Below are positions 37,296 to 47,530 of a stretch of 64,000 nucleotides of DNA, piece by piece. Origin of the DNA: Liolophura sinensis (lineage: Eukaryota; Mollusca; Polyplacophora; Chitonida; Chitonidae); NCBI RefSeq assembly GCF_032854445.1, contig NC_088302.1:12521338-12585337 (forward strand), in the 5' to 3' direction. How positions within the stretch are numbered: the stretch's first letter is position 1; each line of letters opens with the position of its first letter. Below the pieces are notes generated by a model that saw nothing but the letters and a program-made list of their open reading frames with translations, ran no database searches and was not told the origin of the DNA. The position numbers and the translations under genes are program-made.

Positions 37296-37619
37296 GAACT
37301 TGAGCAAGAAAATGTCCTTGGTTTCCGGTCCCCACTGAGCCATCAATATAGTTTCGGGTACCAGTCGCGAGGTACATGCTACTGCCACCATGGCAGTCAA
37401 GCCCTTTCCAGAATCTTTATTTGGACTAGGCGTTCCTCTTATTTTTCGTCACACTTTTACAAGTAGAGTTCAGTTTGAATCCTTACGGCCCTATTCTTAC
37501 ATATATATGTGACCTTATTGATAAAAGACCTTCCATACTAATAATGTCAACAATGTTCCCCTTAAACTGTTTGAACCTGCATAGCACTGCCCGGGAATTT
37601 CACTTATGTTGAATTTATT

Positions 37620-37910
37620 GACTCATTTATGGACCATTGCAGTATTTTATCCCCTCTGCGAATAACAAGACAGTTATGTGTTGTTCCTATGGAAAGTGGG
37701 ATCAATGTTTGTTCTCAGTACATCAGCACCGATAGGGTAATACCTCTTGTCAGTGTTCATTCTCATCTAATTGAAAACAATTGCTCTGCTTTGACCATTT
37801 GTTTTCTGACGACAGACCAATCACAGCCTAACGGATTTTGTCTCATTGAATTGTCCATTCTTCACCTTACGCAAGTGTGCTCTACAGCTTCAGAAGACAA
37901 ATGATTCTGT
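37620..37910 (+). pseudogene. exon-like module 'LLCLDHLF', shifted copy in unit 7
   Basis: The DNA aligns with the 28725 module, but the frame containing KQLLCFDHLFSDDRP now carries stops on both sides. A different frame is open for 91 codons (MDHCSILSPLRITRQLC ...). The ancestral frame therefore appears broken here. The start resembles the 22.6 kb copy (FID-F-M--C-IL). Confidence 0.3.
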
Positions 37911-38685
37911 GTCTGAGACGCCAGACAAAAATCCACCGGCCACATAGTACACACATCATTCTCCAGGATTACAACGCCGTAAACTTTACATTTGAAGCAG
38001 AGGCAATTGCTCTAGATCTTCAGTGAACCATTCCATTGAAGCTCCAACATATAAATCTTTATTTAGATGTTACAATGATAACAGTATTAGCTGATTTACC
38101 TTCGGATCGGACAGAATCATTCTCGCGGGACCACTATCTTTCCCTCACTTTGCCACTCTTGATCGTTAAGCTCAACACAGAATATTGTTTTTATTATTGC
38201 TGAGAAAACCTAACTAACGTTTTATTTTCGTTAAAAAATTAAAGAATAAGCCAAATCATTAGTAGATGTGTTGGTTTAAGGCTTGAATATCAATTCTAAA
38301 AGTGAAATATTGTGAATAATAAATGGTGGGTTAAGTTAATCTCGCGAGGTTTTGACCGAGTAGTTTAAGTTCAGTGTATACATCAAATCACGGTTGGTAT
38401 TCTGGAGTATTTAGGTCAGGAGAGGCATGATAGCGGGATTATCGCCAATCACATCAGTCAGAGCCAGCCACAGCCAACCACAAGCAATCAGTGACCCAAT
38501 GAGTTTCCTAGTTGACCCGAACCCTGCTCTTGTACCTGAAAGATGCTGGTAAGACAAACTATTGTGAGAATTCGGGTTACATGTCGTTTTGTGTTCTACA
38601 ATGTTATACTAATATATAGCATAACAGCTGTCAGCGACGACGGCAGCGATGCATTGCGAGATGCATAAACACTGGTAAAGTAGAG

Positions 38686-38916
38686 TCAGAAGGCATACAG
38701 TGTGTCTGTTGGTGTGCTCATGTTAGCGGCAATCGGACGTAAAAAGCCACAGCAACTTTCGATCAGAAGGCATACAGTGTGTCTGTTGGTGTGCTCATGT
38801 TAGCGGCAATCGGATGTAAAAAGCCACAGCAACTTTCGATCAGAAGGCATACAGTGTGTCTGTTGGTGTGCTCATGTTAGCGACAATCGGATGTAAAAAG
38901 CCACAGCAACTTTCGA
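38686..38916 (+). repeat. 77-bp tandem repeat, three copies
   Basis: TCAGAAGGCATACAGTGTGT begins at 38686, 38763 and 38840. The copies differ at only a few bases, so the expansion is recent. Unit 8 has a single diverged copy of the same sequence at about 45985-46045 (AAAGGCATAGAACATCTC ... GATGTGCTCATGTTAGC), the probable ancestral state. Confidence 0.95.
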
Positions 38917-40510
38917 TCAAGATATAAAGAAAAGTGCGGTGTTTCTAATTCCATCCGAGTTGATATAATCTCTTTTAAATGGGTAGAGGTCATAATTGTG
39001 TGATGTCTAATCATTTCGGGGTACAAACTCCTTACAGTGCAGGCGTCGCTTTCTACTTTTCACTTTACATCACTGCCACCACCGCTCACTTTTGTACAGA
39101 AATCTTGAACAACGCCGAGGTCACTAGGGTCACGGTGATGAGGCAGGAGGTAATGTCAGAAAACACAAAGAATCCGTCTCAACCTGTGCCTGTAATAATA
39201 CTTTATACACATGCACTCTCTTTATCTAGAGTATGTACAATATGATTCTAACCAACACCTAAAACAATTTTACTGATGAATGCTGATTAAATAGTTCCGC
39301 GGAAGGAGACAAGTGATGAGGCTATGGTGGCCATATTTGTACTCACACCGTACAACGTATCAAAGATCCAGAAATAGGCTACAGTGGACACGTAAAGCTC
39401 CAGTGGGAGAGGCCACCACATTGTGATTAAGTGGGACATCACAATGCCAGTGTTCTGTTGCTTTAAATTTAAACCCATCCATTTAATCAAATAATTACAA
39501 AAAAAGGATATCAAAATAGAGATGCGATCATTCAACATCTAGAGTGACAAATACTGATATGTTGTCACATGTACACAACTAGCATTTACACTGGAAATGA
39601 ACGGGTTGGCTTGGCCAAACCTGGATACACAAATGATACTTTCCATTAGCTTTCCATTAGAAACTTCTTAACTTCAGATAGTTAAAGTCCTAATTTTTTT
39701 CCATTGTTCGCATACTCTTAATAATACTCTTTTTTGTGAAAGTTGTTTTTCAGGCGCCCATGTTGTAGTAAACGCGGCACTGTCGGACATTAGAACAAGA
39801 TAGTCACCACCTGCATCAGCTGACTGAGGTGATTGGCCTAAGTCTATAAAGCAGGATACATTATTACCCCATTTTATCATTGTTTCGTGTATTTTCATAT
39901 AAATGCAATAAGATTCACTCAGACGACAAGCTGTGAGCCAAGGATGATTTCACCATGAAATCGACCGAGTGTAAAACTAGGGAAATCAGGGTTTCAATAT
40001 CCGGTATGAGTCGATCGCCTGTCCTTATAATCTCTACTGTTTTTCATGCGTTAACGTGATGCCATTTTTATTTTCGTCATGAAGAGAAAAGAGGTTGTGC
40101 AAATATGCATTATTACTGTCAATGTTTTATGCACTATAGAGCCTGTGAAATAAACATTTCCTTTCTCACAGCCAGTAAAATGAACATCCTCTCCCTCACA
40201 GCCTTAAGAATGAAACTTTCGTAATTCACAGATGAAATTAACTAACCTATTCGAACGGCCTTACTGCTGTCATGGTGCCCTGAAAACAGCAAACACGTGG
40301 AATGTACACACATATATGTGTATAAAGTTGCTAACCTGTACGTGGGTTGCTAACGTACCTAAAGGTTCTTCCCGATACAATACACTGTTACGAATTCCGC
40401 CTTTAAACATTGTATTATATTGTGTGTTCGCCACTGGCTATTTTTTGATATTACTTTGAAGCTTGTATCGCTCATTGTCTCTTTGTGCGATTACCTACAT
40501 TTCATTCCAG

Positions 40511-41160
40511 TTTACCCTGAAAGAGACTCTGAGGAGTGAAACATACATCGCCAGCTCGGCAACACGGACGTTACTGTCAACACGTCCGCCCTGAGAAGTT
40601 ATACCTTCAGAGGCAGTTGTGATAAACATCGTCAGCGTGCCGTGCCCACTACAGCTTGTTACTTATCGGACTCCTTCGATTGGAGAATTCATCTTGACTG
40701 TGGATTCTATATTTACGTCGACTGATTCGACTTTGAAAGCTGGAATATACCGTCCGGATTTGGACGCCGTCATCAGTAAGAGACTACATATTTTTAGAAT
40801 TATTTGTATTGTTTTTGTATATTATTTTCAGTTGTCCGTTTTGTTAAAATATATGTATTCACCTTATTCAAGCGCCTTCGTGTTTCTTTGATCTTGTGTA
40901 AGGCCTGTCGCTTATCTGAGAGTTGAATAAGCCAGTCGTTTCTCATCTTTACTCTCCCCTTAGTGGTACCCTTACAACATTTGTTCACAATTAACCGACA
41001 GACATGCTCAGATACGTGGGACCAAAGATTGGCAGGTGACTCGGGTAACTTGGTTCGTAGGTGGACAGTCTTGCCTTGGTTGATGGGATTTCACAGACGT
41101 GTATCAAGTGTAGCTCTGTCTGACTACATGACTGAAGGCTTTTGCTATCTGAGCCGCTGA
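40511..41160 (+). pseudogene. two-exon coding-like model with one in-frame stop, unknown protein
   Basis: Exon 1 (40511-40775) follows a good acceptor (ATTTCATTCCAG) and ends at a strong donor (GTAAGA, 40776). Exon 2 (40964-41160) follows an excellent polypyrimidine acceptor (CTTTACTCTCCCCTTAG) and ends in TGA. The phases match (one base carried over). The frame reads FTLKETLRSETYIASSATRT, then after one TGA at 40592-40594 EVIPSEAVVINIV, later TYRTPSIGEFILTVDSIF; exon 2 includes CSDTWDQRLAGDSGN and RRVSSVALSDYMTEGFC. Composition looks like a secreted or extracellular beta-rich protein (inference). No family recognised. The single stop could mean a pseudogene or a sequencing error. Upstream exons were not identified. 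Confidence 0.4.
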
Positions 41161-41334
41161 GCCTTTGCTGTCACAGTCTGACACTATGATACTGTCTGTC
41201 GCTTACACACAATATCCTATGTCTCAGATGGAATCTGCCTCTGACATAAGTTTGTTGGAAGGATATATGACCGTTTGCAAATAGCGTAGGCTGCATAAAA
41301 ACCGACAAAAAAGGAGAAGAAAAAAGAAATATGA

Positions 41335-41870
41335 CCTAACGTGTGGTCTAGAACAATAAAATGCTGCAAAGCGTCGCTTATACGCGTATTTAAACCTGGA
41401 ATGATCTGACTTCCGCTAGAGTATTACTGACTGTCCTTATGCGATGGCTCGATAAAACAACATCTGATCTGCCACACAAACTCCAATTTTTTCTAGATAA
41501 AGCTCGGAGGCTTATTGTGTTCGTGAAATTATCCTTCCTTTCCAGACACCGCAACACTTTTACCCAAGATAATAGACATAAACCGCGTTCAGTAGGTGAT
41601 GGCCAGGCGCACAAACAATTACTGCTGACCTGAAAAGCGGAAGTGACACCGCCTCAGAGACTGTCGGGAATTTGAGAAGTCTCCCGTCACTGATTTCATT
41701 GGTCATGTGATCGATCAGTCACACTGTTTAAAAATATTCCATTGGAATGAATATGTGTGCCTACTGTGGATAAGGCTGAGAAAGTTTAGTAGCAGTAGTA
41801 AAACCTTGGTTGTTGACAGCCCACCATCTGAAACGTTTGTCAGAAATGTTCCCACCTGACTACTCTCTTG
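41335..41870 (+). repeat. ACAATAAAAGGC block, copy 2
   Basis: Same block as 34795-35210. It carries GCGGAAGTGA (41637-41646), ATTGG (41698-41702) and TCATGTGA (41703-41710) with the same spacing, then a tail (CACCATCTGAAACGTTTGTC) shared only with copy 3. Confidence 0.6.
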
Positions 41871-43565
41871 TTTTTCCCCACAGCAGTGGATAACCTAAAG
41901 TTTTCATGAGCTGTAAGTGTCTGTATCGATTCCAAATCGACATTTTCTTTGTTCAGAGACATGCAGACATGGAGCTCGCTTGCCTTCTGCCAGTTTTGTG
42001 TTCACATCAAGGTTGGCAATGGGAAGAAAACCTGTTCGTCATGTAAGGAATATTAGTCAGATATAAGCCAAATATCAGAAGGTTTCTCCGTTTTTGGTGG
42101 TTTTCCATGTGAAAGAAGCAATCTTGAAAATACTTATACTCTGCCATGTGTGTGTATCACGTTCATCAGTCCTTTCTTATCCAAGTTCTCTTTAGACATG
42201 TAAGTACCGACCCTTATCTTATATGATTAGGCTAATGCAGAATAGCTAGAGCAGCATTTTTGAATTTTACAATTTAGCGTTCCTCTATCATTTTCATCTC
42301 ATTCGAAGCGGAAACATCGACGTAGCAGCTGTTGACATGAAGATGTTTACGTCTAATAAATTGCAATTAACATCATTGAATTTTTTACTTAGCTCTGCTT
42401 ATGTCAAGGCGTAGGGGGTGTCATAATTGCTACTATGTATGAATTTACATGAGCAGTTCGAGTAAAACCCTGATAGAGGTAAACTGACAAGAGGCCAGAT
42501 TTCACCGATTACGTGTGACTATTTGCCAGCTGTCACACTGTCGTCGCTGCTCTGTTTTTCTCTCTATTCTGTACGTCGTTAATTATATTATATTACACAA
42601 TGCCAGCACAGGCCCTGAACAGCTCTGAATGATACGGGTAATGTGCACATTTGGCCACAAGGGGGATACCGGAAGTAGTCTTACCTGACCGGAAATAAAC
42701 ATTTGATTGTTTAAATGTCCCAGCCACGCGTCTAAACTCTAAATCCCATCCAACGGGGCACGATTGTCCGCGGTCATTGTGGACGCCCTTTGAAGTCAGA
42801 TATCAACGATGGGTGAAATCCTAGGACGGTTATTCTGGAGGAAATTGAACGGCCATTGGTGATTAGTTGTGATGTATACACAGACTGCAGTCTGCTTTGT
42901 TAAAAAACTGATAACAGGCTAAACCGTTTTTGGCTGCCACTTGCTAACGATCACCTTTTAAGACCTTACGCGTTTCCACAGAGAGACTTGTTGAATGTTT
43001 TAACAACATTTGAAATAATGTAAACAAACATTTGTTCTACACACCAAATAAGAATAAAACTAAGTTAAACGGTTAGTGCATGAAGAATCTAATGAGGACT
43101 ACAGTAAAACGTTTTGCTGGCGATGAGTAAGCTAATTATGAAAGTCGACGAAATACGTATGTCATGGTGGCAATAATATGTACATCGCGACTGTGGCCCA
43201 AATGCTTGCACAGATTTATATTAATAGCTCAGTGGGGCCCAGAAACCAAGGACATTTTCTTGCTCAAATCTCGATTCCCTTTCTTAAGCCTTTAGCAGTA
43301 AGATTAAACTGATGGGGAAAAGTTTACCAATGCTCTATTTTCGTCTTTTCAAGGTATTTCGATGTTGGCTGGGTGCATACTAACAGCACAAAGTTTACGT
43401 GTAATGACTCCAACGTCCCATGAATGAATGTGCCTGACCTGTATTTACCTACATCCGCAACCTAAATCGCATTGAACCTTAAAAGAAATAAAGCATTCCG
43501 TCAATAAAGTATAAAAATCAGCACATTTGCTAAAGGCTTATCACCTGGATCAGTTGTGCTTTTGA

Positions 43566-43837
43566 TTTTTTTTTTATTTGATTGGTGTTTTACGCCGTGC
43601 TCAAGAATATTTCACTTATACGACGGCGGCCAGCATTATGGTGGGTGGAGACCGGGCACAGCCCGGAGGAAACCCACGATCATCCGCAGGTTGCTGGCAG
43701 ACCTTCTCACGTACGGCCGGAGAGGAAGCCAGCATGAGCTGGACTTGAACTCACAGCGACCGCATTGGTGAGAGACTCCTGGGTCATTACGCTGCGCTAG
43801 CACTTTAACCGACTGAGCCACGGAGGCCCCCCGCTTC
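43566..43837 (-). mobile_element. SINE-A, full length, 7-bp target-site duplication
   Basis: A complete minus-strand copy flanked by CTTTTGA at 43559-43565 and 43838-43844. Its 5' end abuts SINE-B (43849-44206). The SINE-B target duplication includes two bases of this element's end, so SINE-A was probably here first. The sister unit at about 45.1 kb lacks both elements. Confidence 0.92.
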
Positions 43838-43848
43838 CTTTTGACATA

Positions 43849-44206
43849 AACCGGCCCGGATAGCACAGTTGGTAGAGCGTCCGCTTCGGGACCGGTAGAT
43901 CCAGGATCAATCCTTGATCGAGTCACACCTAAGACTTTAAAAGAGGAAGTTGTAACTTCCTCGCTTGGCGTTCAGCATGAAGGGGATAGTGCAACGACTG
44001 GTTGACCCGTATCAATATAATGGCTCGGGCGGGGCATCTTGCTTGCCTTCGGTAAGTCGTCTCAGTGAGGCAGCACTAAATAAAAGAGCGGTGGGGGTCC
44101 GTCCTGCGGCAGGGGGGCACATTACACGTACATGCACCCTAATGATTCCTTCGTCGTCATATGACTGAAAAATTGTTGAGAACGACGTTAAACCCCAAGC
44201 ACTCAC
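43849..44206 (+). mobile_element. SINE-B, full length, 13-bp target-site duplication
   Basis: The tRNA-like head has an A box at 43861-43872 (TAGCACAGTTGG) and a B-box-like AGGATCAATCC at 43903-43913. The body is conserved with the other two copies and the 3' end is ACGTTAAACCCCAAGCACTCAC. TCCTTTTGACATA flanks it at 43836-43848 and 44207-44219. It inserted directly beside the SINE-A at 43566-43837. Confidence 0.95.
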
Positions 44207-46273
44207 TCCTTTTGACATATGTGTACTAAATGTAATAGACTGAGTAATTTCTGGAGCGCAAACTGTTGCTCTGCAAGGCTTTTCTCTCAGCAAATATCGT
44301 CAGACAACATGGTGGTTTAACACAAGAAAATATGCTGTCTACACACGCATGTTTAACTTACATCGCCGTTGATTTTGTAGCCGGACTACGAAATCAATTG
44401 CAGTATAATGAACGGAGGAAGTTTTTATTGTTGAGGATGGTGAATACTATGAACTATAAATACTGGATTCAATTTACCTGACGGGGTATTGACCGAATAT
44501 TTTAGGTTTTACCATTTGTTTTCTGACAACCGCCCGTTCACAGCTTAATAGACTTGGTTTCACTGGATGTTGCATTCTTCACTTTCCACAACTTTGCTAT
44601 AAGGCGGGCGAGTCTGTGTTTTAGACGTTAGACAAAGTTCCACAGGCCGCTTAGTGCAAACATCTTTCTCAAAGAGTATACAACGCCGTAAATATGACAT
44701 TTGAAACCGGGGCAATTCTTTTAATTGTCAATCTTTCCACACTGAAGTTGCAACATATACATTTTTAGGTAGATGGTACAATGCTAACAGTATGAGCTTT
44801 ATTACCATAGTATCAGACAGACTCATTTGCGTGAGGTCACCACAATTGACCCATCAATTTTACCATCACCCTGCTAATCTGTCTTGTTAAATTCTACCAT
44901 TTAGCAACTGGATTAAATTGATGGGAAAAGGTATCCAACGTTTTATTTTTGTCGTTCCGAGCTATTTTGATGTTAGTTTAAGCCTAACCACTTTAACGTC
45001 CCAAGATGCAATGTTCTTGCCTAGTATTTATGTGTACTAGTCATCGCAATCGCATTGAACCTTAATTGAAGGATACCGTCACTCAAGTCAAAAACCAGTA
45101 CATTTGCGAAGAATTTTCAATTGTATCAGTCCTGCTACCCATTCAAAAGCCAACAGACGTGCGCATTAAATGCAATAGACTATCTACTTTTAGGGGCGCA
45201 AAGTCTTGCCCGACGACAAAATGTGTTACGATCTGCGTGGCTTTCTCTCAACAAATGTCGTCAGGCTTGATGGTTTAAGATAAGAAAAATACGCAAACCT
45301 ATGTTAAACTTATATTGTCGGAGTGCAAAATGATTTGCAGTTTAGTCAAGGGAGCTTTATTCGTGTTGTTGTCGACGATGGTGAATACCGTGAACTACAA
45401 ACGGTCGATTAAATTTACCTGATGGGTTGTTGACCGAATATTTTACGTTAAGTGTGTATATGAAATCACGATCAGCATTCTGTAGCATTTAGGTCAAGAG
45501 AAGTAGTATAAAATAGCGGGATCCTCACCAATCACATCAGCCAAACACAGAACCAGCAGGTCACAACTAATCAGTGAGTGTCCCAGGTCATCCGAACCAA
45601 CTACTTCTCTGGTCCCTGAAAGAAGCTGTTAAACCACGCAGGCTTCTATTGTCAGAAAACAAAAGACAAAATTAAGAAAATTAGTACAGAAATTGTCGCA
45701 AATAGCGAATAAAACTGGGCTAATCCCTAATGGACCAAGGGGAATTATCCCATTAGTGGATATGATTTTACTAGGTAAACATTGCTAATGGCTTCAGATA
45801 GCTACAAATTGTTTTCCTATTTATCCATTGTTACGTGGTATTGACCAGGAATTGAAAGCTTAGGTCAGGCCCAATCTGACCCAGTCTCGATATCCATGTG
45901 CTTTTGTGTTCTTTTATGTACTAATATTCAGCCCAATAGTTATCAGCGACGACAGTGTGATGATTGCCAGATGAACACAAAATGTTGGTAAAGTGGAGGC
46001 CAAAGGCATAGAACATCTCTTTGATGTGCTCATGTTAGCAGTAATCGTGTTCATGTCATTCCGAAGAAGGACTTAAAATGGCAAATATATTTCGACCTGT
46101 ATTTGATCATCATCAGATTTATTTAGAAGAGAAGAGCTGTTTGTTGAGAGCTTATATTCATGTACATTTATTTATTTGTATTGAACTTCTGTAACTGTTA
46201 AAAACAAACCAGTTCTATCACACTGTTGTAGTAACAATAACATTATAAGCAGCACTGGGAGCAATACCTCGAG

Positions 46274-46615
46274 TGAGTGAGTGAATGCTTGGGGTTTAAC
46301 GTCGTACTTAACAATTTTTCAGTCATATGACGACAAAGGAATCCTTAACGTGTATGCAACGTGCCTCCTTGTTGCAGGACGGATTTCCACCGTTTTTTTA
46401 TCTAATGCTGCTTCACTGAGACGACTCACTGAAGGCAAGTAAGCCGCCCCGACCGGGCCATTATACTGATACGGGTCAACCAGTCGTTGCACTATGCCCT
46501 TCATGCTGAACGCCAAGCGATGAAGTTACAATTTCCTCTTTTAAAGTCTTAGGTGTGAGTCGACCCAGGATTGATCCTGGATCCACCGCTCCCGAAGGGG
46601 ACGCTCTAGAAACTG
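46274..46615 (-). mobile_element. SINE-B, full length, diverged target-site duplication
   Basis: A minus-strand copy of SINE-B. The flanks GCAATACCTCGAG (46261-46273) and GCAATACCTTGAG (46616-46628) differ by one base, consistent with an older insertion. Confidence 0.88.
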
Positions 46616-46994
46616 GCAATACCTTGAGCATGGGATTGTGAACAGTATTTACAATCAGTAAAACACTGACAATTATTTTGACAATTATTTTGCCCGATTA
46701 TTTCATTCGGGTGTATGGACATGTATTGCCCAGGCTTCTTTCAACAAAAGTTCAAGCAACCTTCTGGCACGATCAATCACTTCTGTGTTGGTGAATTTGC
46801 TGGCCTGAATTGTTGAAGTAATATTTAATTTACCAATTAATATTTAAAGACGTATGAAACTACTTCACTGTTACAATCTAACACTATGATTCAGTGATAC
46901 ACACAATATCCTGCGTCTCAGACAGGATCTGTCTCTGAGATAAATATGTTGGAAGGATACATTCATAATATCTGATTGCTTGCCAAATTGCAAA

Positions 46995-47530
46995 GAAAAA
47001 AAACTTTAACGTGTGGCGTAAGACAATAAAAGGCGCTGTTACCCGTATTTAAACCTGGAATGATCTGACATCCGCAAGAGAATTACTGACTGTCCTCAGG
47101 CGATGGTTCGATAAAACATCTGATCTGCCAAACAAACTCCAATTTGCTCGAGAACAGCTCTGTGGCTTTTTTTCGTCGTGGAATTAGCCTTCCTTTCAAG
47201 ACGATGAAACACTATTACCAAAGGTAATAGACATAAACCGCATTCGTTAGCTAATTGACTCGCGCAAGACTCTAAAGAATTAAAGAAACTGACAAGAAAA
47301 GCGGAAGTGACCACCGTCACAAGAGCTTGCGGAAATTTGAGAAACTCTCAGGCTACAGGTTTCAGTGGTCATGTGATCAGTAACTGACGAGGCACGCCGT
47401 TTAAATTGAGTCCAATGAAAGGAATGTGTACTTCTGTTGTGGATAGGGCTTGGAAAGCTTAGGCTATATCGAAATGAAAGCATGAATGTTGACAGCCGCA
47501 ACTGAGCCGCTTGTCAAAAATCTTTCTACC
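46995..47530 (+). repeat. ACAATAAAAGGC block, copy 3
   Basis: It matches copies 1 and 2, with GCGGAAGTGA at 47301-47310 and TCATGTGA at 47369-47376. The ATTGG before the E-box has become AGTGG. A one-base deletion breaks the frame that is open in the first two copies. Confidence 0.6.

Larger units (their letters stand above)
37600..42925 (+). repeat. array unit 7
   Basis: Blocks in order: TTTATTGACTCATTTATGGACC module (37606-37910), CTCCAGGATTACAACGCCG (37961), the GATTTTGACC-type block shared with unit 8 (38300-38520 matching 45400-45600), the 77-bp triplication (38686-38916), the segment shared with unit 6 (39.4-40.4 kb), the two-exon model (40511-41160), the ACAATAAAATGC block (41335-41870) and the ATTCTGGAGGAAATTG block (42625-42925). 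Confidence 0.7.
43270..47530 (+). repeat. array unit 8, itself containing a sub-duplication
   Basis: 43.30-44.48 kb and 44.90-45.42 kb are diverged copies of each other (GATTAAACTGATGGG / GATTAAATTGATGGG, then CGCATTGAACCTTAA, then AATGCAATAGACT). Only the first carries the SINE-A/SINE-B pair. A LLCLDHLF-type remnant and the CTCAAAGAGTATACAACGCCG block lie at 44.5-44.8 kb, and the ACAATAAAAGGC block at 46995-47530 ends the array. Confidence 0.65.
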
